From: Micavibrio sp. UBA2137
GTDB lineage: Bacteria > Pseudomonadota > Alphaproteobacteria > Micavibrionales > Micavibrionaceae
NCBI GenBank assembly: GCA_002328415.1
Contig: DCXL01000002.1
Span: 155,963-219,962 of the forward strand
Length of the DNA: 64,000 bases
Direction of reading: 5' to 3'
Positions 8,435 to 15,353 of the stretch are shown here, piece by piece. The first letter of the stretch is position 1. Each line of letters begins with the position of its first letter. Under the pieces are notes generated by a model. That model was not told where the DNA came from. It made no database searches and saw only the letters and a program-made list of their open reading frames with translations. The translations under genes and the position numbers were made by a program.

Positions 8435-8463
8435 AACTCGCCAAATCTATGACGGTGGAATAA
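8435..8463 (+). repeat. Attachment-like repeat copy 3 (right end of the island array)
   Basis: 29 bp matching the glmS end with one base deleted near its left end (AACTCGCC against AACCTCGCC in copy 2). The right part is TCTATGACGGTGGAATAA. The deletion breaks the GlmS reading frame, which is harmless here because no glmS precedes it. Just upstream (about 8416-8430) AACTCTAGCTAATCT resembles the left half of copy 1 and may be a further degenerate copy. Chromosomal composition resumes to the right. Confidence 0.7.
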
Positions 8464-8473
8464 TAACAATAAA

Positions 8474-8502
8474 TTGACATAATTTATATAAGATGTTATT
8501 TA
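8474..8502 (+). promoter_or_regulatory. Candidate sigma-70-type promoter
   Basis: A perfect -35 TTGACA (8474-8479), a 17-bp spacer and a TATTTA -10 (8497-8502) lie 37 bp upstream of the ATG at 8540, just right of repeat copy 3. It is well placed to drive the two-gene unit 8540-10083. Visual match only. Confidence 0.5.
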
Positions 8503-8539
8503 CATATCGTTTTTTACCTAGCGGTGTGGAAGGTTTCTC

Positions 8540-9385
8540 ATGGGAAATTCTTATATGAAAAAGATGCGTCGTATCAATCGCGCATTGAACGGAACAGGCA
8601 CAGAAGATTTTGCAGATTTTGCCTACCAACTTAGACGGCTTGCGACTATTGAGCGCGCGCCCTTTTTACGTGATACGTTTGAGGGTAGCATAGATGACGA
8701 TGGCAAGACAGTTCCTACCGTTCTCACACCTTATTTCCAGCGTGCCAGCGTTGCCTTTGATGCACTTGAAAACCCAACGTACGATGAGTATTTGCAATGG
8801 ATATTACTGCTCCAGCGTTCAGCAAATGACTATGATGCACTTGAGCTTTGCAGGGAAGCCTTGGAAGTATTTCCCGAAGCAAACGACATCCGCGTACGCC
8901 ATATTTGGTCCTCCGTTCAAATTGAAACGTCTAAAACAGATGATTTAACTATCACATATGCAGAGGATCTTTTGAGAGAAAATATTTCTTTCTCTGAAGT
9001 TTTGGGTGAGTCTGCTCTAAGCGCGGTTGAGTATTTACGCCGTGCAGACAGGCATGGTGATGCCCACGCGCGCGAGGCGCTTTTTGGAATGGAAAAGCAA
9101 TTGGAGTTTTTATCTGATGTTCCTGAATGGAGAAGCGATATTGGAGATATTGCAACAATAGAGTATGCTGTCCTGACTGGCCGCACATATTACGCAGCAA
9201 CCCTTTATGAGCGTCTTGATTATCATGCAGGTCACGACCCACAAATCTCCCACCGCGCATTAGTGAGCATTGCTGAGCATTTTGCAGAGAGACATGAGCA
9301 TGACAAACTTGACCGTCTTCTTGATATCGGGCTAGACGATTATCTCGGCTCGCGCGAACTGATTGCATTGGATAAAAAACTTTAG
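8540..9385 (+). CDS. Hypothetical protein, largely helical (TPR-like?)
   Basis: 281 aa, not recognised. The start is supported by GGAAGG six bases before the ATG. The sequence is rich in Ala, Leu, Glu and Asp, with no signal peptide or membrane helix, and the pattern of Ala/Tyr/Leu-bearing helices (LQRSANDYDALELCREALEV) suggests an alpha-solenoid or TPR-like fold. That fold is a guess. It is followed 11 bp later by the S51-like gene, so both are probably one operon. This is the first gene of normal chromosomal composition right of the glmS island array and may have been the original neighbour of glmS. Confidence 0.75.
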   Translation: MGNSYMKKMRRINRALNGTGTEDFADFAYQLRRLATIERAPFLRDTFEGSIDDDGKTVPTVLTPYFQRASVAFDALENPTYDEYLQWILLLQRSANDYDALELCREALEVFPEANDIRVRHIWSSVQIETSKTDDLTITYAEDLLRENISFSEVLGESALSAVEYLRRADRHGDAHAREALFGMEKQLEFLSDVPEWRSDIGDIATIEYAVLTGRTYYAATLYERLDYHAGHDPQISHRALVSIAEHFAERHEHDKLDRLLDIGLDDYLGSRELIALDKKL

Positions 9386-9396
9386 ACCGATTTTCT

Positions 9397-10083
9397 ATGA
9401 CACAAGGACGTTATTATATTACTGGCGGTGTGAAAAAAGGCGGGCAGATACGCGAGACTTTAATGCGGCTGGCCGAACGTTATGACGGCCCAGTTTCTGT
9501 GCTTTATATGGGTGCCGCCAGTAACAACGACCCTGCCTATGAGCGTCCCTTTGTCGGCGGATTATCCACGCAGGTCAAAAACGGGGACATGACATGCAAT
9601 ATCCTGAAGCTTTTTGATAAGCCTTCTATCTATGAACATGCCAGTGAGGACAGTATTACCGCCGCCTTTGCTAAGGCTGATATCATCTTTTTTGATGGAG
9701 GTGAGCTATGTACCCTGAGGGATGTCTTTGGACGCTATAGGTTGAAGGATTTGTGTAAACAGGCCTTTGACCGTGGGGCATCTGTTGGTGGCCTGTGCGC
9801 AGGAGGTTCAATTTTAGGGTCCTCGGCCATTCATGCCAGCGAAATTGCCGAGGGCATTGTAGCTGATACCGCAATTGGGCTTATCCCCGATACTGCCATT
9901 ACCTGTTATATCGGCAGGCCAACACATATGAGACGTCTTGTTTTGCTGGAAGACCATATCTATCAATCTGGAGAAACAGGTATTGGCGTGCCCGTTGACC
10001 AGACGGTGACCTGGACTGAAGACGCCGGGTTTGAAACGCTTTTTCCTGATTTGCCTGACCCCGTTTTTTGCAGGCCAGACTGA
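9397..10083 (+). CDS. Peptidase S51-like / class I glutamine amidotransferase-like protein
   Basis: 228 aa with the layout of the S51 (dipeptidase E/cyanophycinase) family: an early glycine-rich turn (YITGGVKKGGQ), IIFFDGGE at about 96-103 and the nucleophile elbow GGLCAGGSIL. S51 enzymes normally have Ser in the GxSAG elbow; here it is Cys134, as in class I glutamine amidotransferases. The cyanophycinase-like block GIGVPVDQT is present near the C-terminus. It could be a small cytoplasmic peptidase or an amidase; the substrate cannot be told from sequence. It follows the 8540 gene closely, suggesting co-expression. Confidence 0.75.
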   Translation: MTQGRYYITGGVKKGGQIRETLMRLAERYDGPVSVLYMGAASNNDPAYERPFVGGLSTQVKNGDMTCNILKLFDKPSIYEHASEDSITAAFAKADIIFFDGGELCTLRDVFGRYRLKDLCKQAFDRGASVGGLCAGGSILGSSAIHASEIAEGIVADTAIGLIPDTAITCYIGRPTHMRRLVLLEDHIYQSGETGIGVPVDQTVTWTEDAGFETLFPDLPDPVFCRPD

Positions 10084-10109
10084 ACCGCTTTTATTTTTAC
10101 ATAAATAAC

Positions 10110-10137
10110 TTGCCAAAAATCATGTTATTTTCTATAA
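10110..10137 (+). promoter_or_regulatory. Candidate promoter for the 10168 gene
   Basis: TTGCCA (10110-10115), a 16-bp spacer and CTATAA (10132-10137) lie 30 bp before the ATG at 10168. The CTATAA-type -10 is common in alphaproteobacteria. Visual match only. Confidence 0.45.
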
Positions 10138-10167
10138 CCAGCGTCTTGAAAAGACAGGGTTTTAGTT

Positions 10168-12453
10168 ATGGCCGTTATTTTATCAGGACATTTTTCGCCA
10201 GAGGCACGCGCGCTGAAAGATTCAGTCGCACTTATTCTTGAAAAATATAATGACGCCCTTGGAAGTGACCCAGCGTTCAAAAAACAGCTTTTCAAAAAAA
10301 TTGATGACTATCTGGCAGGCTTTAAACCGTCTGTTGAGGTCATTCATCGCTTTAAATTTGGCGGTGAGGACAAACAGGATATCGTGCTTTTAGTGCCAAC
10401 AAATAATGCGCGACTTTGTACGGATCGTGCCTATCTTCTTTATCAAAAGAACGAGTTTGGCATTCGCGCCTATAGCGTTGACCACCTGCCCCAAATCCAT
10501 GAAATGGTGACAAACAGACAACGTTTGGCAGAGCTGTCCCCTGAAGAAATCCAAGATGAAATGGACATGCCCAAGCGCGTGAGTAAGGCGCTTCATGAGG
10601 CACATAATGGTAAAGGGTCTCTTGCGCCAAGCTCCATTCATACGCTTGCAAAAATTCTGGACGAAAAAGAAATTTTGAGTGTTGGAGAAATGGCGCGCCG
10701 TGACTGGTCACGTCAAATCGCAGAAAGCGTTCTTTCAACTGATTCTGATGATTTCTCCTTTGCGGCTGCCGAGGTGAAGGCCATGTTGGATGCACATGAG
10801 CTGGAACAACTTCAGCCACATATTGGCCGCTGGTTGGATGAGGTTGCCTTATCTAGCATTTCCATTATGCGCGACCCTGATATGCCCAAAAGCATTGATT
10901 TTTATAATTTCCTGACGCCCTACAGCTATCGCCGCATTGAGGTGCCGCATGACAAGCACCCAGAGCGCACCAAATCAAAATCCGTGCGCGAATTTGATAT
11001 GGATAAGGCCGCTCGCCGCCGCGACCTTGTAAAGCAATACCCCATTGCCGCATGGGAACGTTTTATCTCAAAGGATATCAAGGAACTTAAAGAGTATGAC
11101 TCAGGCCATGAAAGTGCCGAGCGCGTTCTTGCCCGTCACTGGAAATGTCGAGAGGAAGATATAGCGCGCATGTCTGGCCTAGGCCGAACAGACATGGGAC
11201 AGGCCTTTACAAGCTTTGGACATTTTGCCCCTACGCTTCAATATCTTGAACAGATTGACTTGCCCCATTCACCTGCGGAGTGGGAAGCCTTTCTGAACAT
11301 ATTCTGGATTGACAAGCGCTTGCACGAAAAGGGGCTGCGCCGCAAGGGGCAAACATTAACCGATATCATCAATGACTTTGATAAATTTGGGAATAGCTGG
11401 TGTCGCGCGGAACAATTCCTGTCTGGTGAAAGTCACATGAGCGACAAAATTAAACAGGTCGAAGACACAATGATGCGTGTTGGCAAATCCATCATTGTGC
11501 CTATGGCCTGGATGGCGCTAAAAAATCGTGGAGATGCCGTTAAAATGCCAAGCGCCTATGCCTTTGAGCGCAATATTGTGCCTCTCTGTATTCCAGAAGA
11601 TGCAAAAATGTATTACGGCGATAAAGGGACGGACTTTGCGGCCAAGAAACGCCTTGATGATATTTTTGGCAAGGATCGCGTTTCACTTGTCACAGAACTT
11701 TTTGAAGATGAAACCCTTTTTGATTTGATTGAGCGCGCGCAGTGGTTTCATAATTCCGAAGCCAATCAGCGTTACATAGAGATGCGCGACACATGGGCGT
11801 TGCGTATGGCGATGCGCGAAAGCCCGCTCAAATATGGTTGGAAAGAACTGCCTGAGCCAGAAGGACAGGAGCGCCTGCATCTGCGCGGGATTTCAAATCC
11901 TGCCGAACTGCACGAGGCCGCAGAAGAATTACAAAGCCGTGTTGTCTTTATGGGCCCACAAGCCGTAACCGCACGTAAACATTTCATTCGTGCCGTACAT
12001 CCACGCACACAAATGTCAACGGCCGTCGCCGTTTTACAGGAAACAGAACAAGATGGTGTCCTGCGCTTGAGTTTTAACCGTAATTTCGATGTCTTTGGCC
12101 CAGAGGATAACGCGCCCTTTTCCAACAACGCCATAGAAGAAATCGAAAACTATGTTGCCCGCATCAATGGCGAGCGTATTTTCACCGACCCTTACGACCA
12201 GCGCCGTGAAAAGATTTTGGAGAGCGCACGTAATTATGGCGCACTGCGTGGTCTTGTGGGGCATGATCCCGATAATGCGACAGAAAACAGACAAGCCTTT
12301 GAGGTGCTAGAGCAACTTCTGCCCGAAGAAATGCGCCGCGTTGATGTGGGCGGAACATTACATGAGTCTAGACTTTCCATGAAAATCATCAATATGGCCC
12401 GCGCGCTAGACGGCAAACCTGCACTCAACGGGCCACTCAACGCGGTGGCTTAA
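10168..12453 (+). CDS. Large hypothetical protein (761 aa)
   Basis: Not recognised. No signal peptide or membrane segment and no Walker, zinc-finger or HD motif was seen. It is a charged, soluble, mixed alpha/beta sequence with many Arg, Glu and Asp residues; blocks such as ERVLARHWKCREEDIARMSG look like helical adaptor segments. It stands alone with its own candidate promoter and ends 2 bp before the convergent transporter gene. Coding is well supported: a single uninterrupted frame of 2.3 kb with codon use like its neighbours. Probably a lineage-specific cytoplasmic protein. Confidence 0.8.
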   Translation: MAVILSGHFSPEARALKDSVALILEKYNDALGSDPAFKKQLFKKIDDYLAGFKPSVEVIHRFKFGGEDKQDIVLLVPTNNARLCTDRAYLLYQKNEFGIRAYSVDHLPQIHEMVTNRQRLAELSPEEIQDEMDMPKRVSKALHEAHNGKGSLAPSSIHTLAKILDEKEILSVGEMARRDWSRQIAESVLSTDSDDFSFAAAEVKAMLDAHELEQLQPHIGRWLDEVALSSISIMRDPDMPKSIDFYNFLTPYSYRRIEVPHDKHPERTKSKSVREFDMDKAARRRDLVKQYPIAAWERFISKDIKELKEYDSGHESAERVLARHWKCREEDIARMSGLGRTDMGQAFTSFGHFAPTLQYLEQIDLPHSPAEWEAFLNIFWIDKRLHEKGLRRKGQTLTDIINDFDKFGNSWCRAEQFLSGESHMSDKIKQVEDTMMRVGKSIIVPMAWMALKNRGDAVKMPSAYAFERNIVPLCIPEDAKMYYGDKGTDFAAKKRLDDIFGKDRVSLVTELFEDETLFDLIERAQWFHNSEANQRYIEMRDTWALRMAMRESPLKYGWKELPEPEGQERLHLRGISNPAELHEAAEELQSRVVFMGPQAVTARKHFIRAVHPRTQMSTAVAVLQETEQDGVLRLSFNRNFDVFGPEDNAPFSNNAIEEIENYVARINGERIFTDPYDQRREKILESARNYGALRGLVGHDPDNATENRQAFEVLEQLLPEEMRRVDVGGTLHESRLSMKIINMARALDGKPALNGPLNAVA

Positions 12454-12454
12454 A

Positions 12455-13375
12455 CTATTGCCTTTGTAATCGTACAAAAAAATTTTTCAAATCCAGCTTG
12501 CGGGTTTTCTTGCGCCGTCTGGTTGAAAAGGCCAACAAGATGCCCGATAAGGTCACAATAGTTGCCCCGATTGTCATGTAGTAATCGGGTAAATCGCCAA
12601 AAATCACATATCCAAAAATGAGCCCCCAAAGAAGCTGGGAATAATGTGTTGCCCCGACCATTGTGACAGATGCATGTTGATAGGCAAATACGACGAACAC
12701 GACACCAAGAATAATGAGAAGTGCCGCAAGACTAAAGAGAAATAAATCAAAAAGTGAGACCGGCCAAATTGCATCTGTGACATAAAAAAGACAGGCAAGG
12801 AAACTGGCAATCGTTGGATGTATGATAAATGATAATTTGCTCTCTAGGGGTGGAAATAAACGGTAAATATTAGCCGTAATTGCAATCATCAGAACAACAA
12901 CAAGACATAAGAAAAATGAGCTATCTAATGTTTCCAAGCCTGGTCTGAAGGCAATCACGACGCCTAAAAACCCAAGCGCAATAATCATTATTATTCGCAG
13001 TGAAATTTTATCTTTAAAGAAAAGATGTGCCAGAATGCATGTCATCATAGGGGTTGTAAAAATGACCGTATAAAAATCAACCAAAGGCATCGTTTCCAGA
13101 ACATGGGGAATGATCAGCATGATAGGAACAATCATCAGGCTTCTAAAAATATGCAAATAAGGATGTTTCGTGTAAAATAGTGCCTTCACCCTGCGCCTGT
13201 AAATGACATAGCCAATGACCATCAGAAATGTTGGAATACTGACCCAGAAACGAATATCAAATGTTGTATAGCTGAGCGACAAATATTTAAAAATCGCGTC
13301 AGACACAGCATAAACAAAGAAAGAAGAAAAAGCATAGAACAAGCCCAGAGAAGGGTTTCTGTTTTCGTGCATCAT
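12455..13375 (-). CDS. EamA/DMT-family transporter
   Basis: A 306-aa inner-membrane protein with about ten helices and two EamA-type repeats of five, as in drug/metabolite transporters. The substrate is unknown. The start MMHENRNPSLGLFY at 13375 is preferred over the longer frame (ATG at 13447): AAGGTGA lies 7 bases upstream of 13375, and the extra 24 codons would run through the terminator hairpin at 13436-13460. The C-terminus is basic (TRRRKKTRK). Convergent with the 761-aa gene. Confidence 0.88.
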   Translation of the reverse strand: MMHENRNPSLGLFYAFSSFFVYAVSDAIFKYLSLSYTTFDIRFWVSIPTFLMVIGYVIYRRRVKALFYTKHPYLHIFRSLMIVPIMLIIPHVLETMPLVDFYTVIFTTPMMTCILAHLFFKDKISLRIIMIIALGFLGVVIAFRPGLETLDSSFFLCLVVVLMIAITANIYRLFPPLESKLSFIIHPTIASFLACLFYVTDAIWPVSLFDLFLFSLAALLIILGVVFVVFAYQHASVTMVGATHYSQLLWGLIFGYVIFGDLPDYYMTIGATIVTLSGILLAFSTRRRKKTRKLDLKNFFVRLQRQ

Positions 13376-13435
13376 GAAAAGTTCACCTTGAGATTTTTTT
13401 ACCAGAATACAGGAGGATGGTATTTTGGCGAATAA

Positions 13436-13460
13436 AAAATGGCGCATGAAGCGCCATTTT
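13436..13460 (-). terminator. Rho-independent terminator of the TIGR02300 gene
   Basis: A perfect 10-bp stem (AAAATGGCGC / GCGCCATTTT) with a 5-base loop, followed on the minus strand by a T-rich run. It lies 25 bp after the stop of the gene at 13486. Confidence 0.85.
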
Positions 13461-13485
13461 CTAAAATTATATTATTAGATGAGCT

Positions 13486-14019
13486 CTATTTATCGTCTTC
13501 ATCATCTCCTTCGAGATCATCAAGATCGATATCCTCATCATCAATATCTTCCAATTCGCCATCGATTTCATCAAGCGCGGCAAGATCTGGGTCTTCGTCA
13601 TCACTTGAGTCATCATCTTCATCCAGATCATCATCCAGATCATCAAGGTCAGAGAGAACTGGGTCATCTTCATCTTCGTCATCGCTCAGGATAGTATCGT
13701 CGTCAAGATTGACCTCTTCGGCATCAACATCCTCGCCGTCCTCGTCTTCATCTTCCTCATCATCGTCTGAATCATCCATATCCTCATCATCGTAATCATC
13801 ATCCTCGTCCATATCAGCGGGTGATTTTTTAGATTCTTTGGTTGGCTTTTTCGTATCAGATTTGACCTTTGTCTTTAGCTTTACGCCGCCTGTAAATTCT
13901 GTGTCACAATTCGGGCACACAATCGGGCGATTATTCATGTCGTAAAAGCGTGTTGAGCAATTCAGGCAAATACGCTTCAAACCTCTTGGGTCATCAACTT
14001 TCTTTTGAGCTTCTGGCAT
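13486..14019 (-). CDS. TIGR02300-family zinc-ribbon protein with acidic tail
   Basis: 177 aa. The N-terminal 45 residues hold a zinc ribbon with two CxxC pairs (Cys18/Cys21 and Cys35/Cys38) in the context RICLNCSTRFYDMN and IVCPNCDTEF. A Lys-rich linker follows, then a very acidic tail of about 110 residues made almost entirely of Asp and Glu. This matches TIGR02300, a family of unknown function found in alphaproteobacteria, and is one of the better lineage markers in the window. The serine-rich open frame on the opposite strand is only the antisense of the Asp/Glu codons. Monocistronic, with its own terminator. Confidence 0.9.
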   Translation of the reverse strand: MPEAQKKVDDPRGLKRICLNCSTRFYDMNNRPIVCPNCDTEFTGGVKLKTKVKSDTKKPTKESKKSPADMDEDDDYDDEDMDDSDDDEEDEDEDGEDVDAEEVNLDDDTILSDDEDEDDPVLSDLDDLDDDLDEDDDSSDDEDPDLAALDEIDGELEDIDDEDIDLDDLEGDDEDDK

Positions 14020-14206
14020 TCTTACTTTCTCCAGTTAAGATGTTCAAAATTTGTACGTTTATGGGATTACATGATTTGTGAACCCTGTAAAGAAAAAACA
14101 ACAGTGCCGTAAAAAAAGTTTTTCACTGGAAACCCTCGACCCAGACACTATTTATCATTACAGTAGTATCGAAATTTTTAAAGACACACTTCTCAAGGAG
14201 ACTTCC

Positions 14207-15334
14207 ATGCACAAACCTGTCGTCATTTGCGGATATAAAAGATCCCCGATGCATTTTGCCAATAAAGGCGCTCTGGCCAAGGTCAGACCCGATGATATGG
14301 CCGCAACCGTTCTAGCCGCGCTAGTCAAAGACAGTGGTGTTAAGCCAGAGGATATTGAGGATCTGCTTTTGGGATGTGCGTTTCCTGAAGCCGAACAGGG
14401 CTTTAATGTTGCCAAGATTATCTTACAAATTATGGGGCTACCCCAATCGATTGCTGGGGCAACGGTCAACCGTTTCTGCGGATCATCCATGACAACCATT
14501 CAAATGGCAGCAGGCTACATTCAAATGGGCGCAGGCGAGGTCTTCTTAACGGGTGGTGTTGAATCCATGAGCCGTGTCCCAATGGGTGGCTTTAACCCAA
14601 TGCCAAATCCAGAGCTCGCCAAGACATTTCCGGATGCCTATATCTCCATGGGGATTACGGCGGAAAATCTAGCCGACAAATATGGCATCAAGCGCGATGC
14701 ACAAGAAAAATTTGCCTATAATTCCCATCACAAGGCGGCTAAAGCTGCTGAAAAAGGATATTTCAAGGATGAAATGGTAGCCATTGGTGACGTCAATGAA
14801 GACGGCACAATTCGCCCTGACACAAGTCTTGAGAAGCTGGCAACACTCAATCCTGCCTTTAAGGTGGATGGGTCTGTAACTGCAGCGACCTCCTCACCGC
14901 TCACAGATGGTGCTGCAGGTGTGCTTGTCGCTTCTGAAGAATATGCTGATAAGAATGGTCTAACAAAACTGGCCCGCATTAAATCAGTGGCCGTTGCAGG
15001 CTGTAAAGCTGACATCATGGGAATTGGTCCCGTACCTGCCACGCACAAGGCGCTTGAACGTGCAGGACTAACAATTAAGGATATTGAGCTTGTTGAACTG
15101 AACGAGGCCTTTGCCGCACAGTCACTTTCTGTTTTGCAAGACCTCAAAATCGATCAATCTATTGTCAATATTGATGGTGGCGCGATCGCACTTGGTCACC
15201 CGCTTGGAACATCAGGCGCACGTATTACAGGTAAACTTGCTTCCCTCATGGTGCGCGAGAAGAAGAAATACGGCCTCGCCACAATGTGTATTGGTGGCGG
15301 TCAAGGAACAGCCATTATTCTGGAGAGCATTTAA
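14207..15334 (+). CDS. fadA: Acetyl-CoA C-acyltransferase (thiolase, FadA-type)
   Basis: Catalyses thiolytic cleavage of 3-ketoacyl-CoA in beta-oxidation. The start at 14207 (MHKPVVICGYKRSP) is preferred over the in-frame ATG at 14078: AAGGAG lies 6 bases upstream and homologous thiolases begin here. Length is then 375 aa. Catalytic residues are visible: Cys91 (NRFCGSSMTT), the His of ALGHPLGTSGAR, and the Cys of MCIGGGQG near the C-terminus. The partner multifunctional protein starts 19 bp downstream, giving a fadA-fadN-type operon. Confidence 0.95.
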   Translation: MHKPVVICGYKRSPMHFANKGALAKVRPDDMAATVLAALVKDSGVKPEDIEDLLLGCAFPEAEQGFNVAKIILQIMGLPQSIAGATVNRFCGSSMTTIQMAAGYIQMGAGEVFLTGGVESMSRVPMGGFNPMPNPELAKTFPDAYISMGITAENLADKYGIKRDAQEKFAYNSHHKAAKAAEKGYFKDEMVAIGDVNEDGTIRPDTSLEKLATLNPAFKVDGSVTAATSSPLTDGAAGVLVASEEYADKNGLTKLARIKSVAVAGCKADIMGIGPVPATHKALERAGLTIKDIELVELNEAFAAQSLSVLQDLKIDQSIVNIDGGAIALGHPLGTSGARITGKLASLMVREKKKYGLATMCIGGGQGTAIILESI

Positions 15335-15353
15335 GCGAAGGATTTGAACTGAT

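Larger units (their letters stand above)
3793..8463. mobile_element. AT-rich insert 2: bd oxidase and persulfide-handling island
   Basis: A 4.7-kb block lies between repeat copies 2 and 3, clearly more AT-rich by eye than the flanking chromosome. It carries cydA, cydB, a small DUF2474-like protein and a membrane rhodanese on the plus strand, and a metallo-beta-lactamase/rhodanese fusion on the minus strand. The cargo makes sense as one unit: a terminal oxidase type known to resist sulfide, plus enzymes for persulfide sulfur. No recombinase gene lies inside it. Island status is inferred from repeats, composition and cargo. Confidence 0.65.

Noticed and set aside
2673..8463. Tn7-type transposon as the cause of the glmS islands
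   Set aside because: No tnsABCD/tniQ genes or Tn7-type ends were seen, and Tn7 does not copy the glmS end. Duplicated gene ends fit site-specific recombination better.
13439..13795. Serine-rich 118-aa open frame on the plus strand
   Set aside because: It is exactly antisense to the Asp/Glu-rich tail of the TIGR02300 protein; GAT/GAA/GAC codons read backwards as serine codons. No ribosome-binding site.
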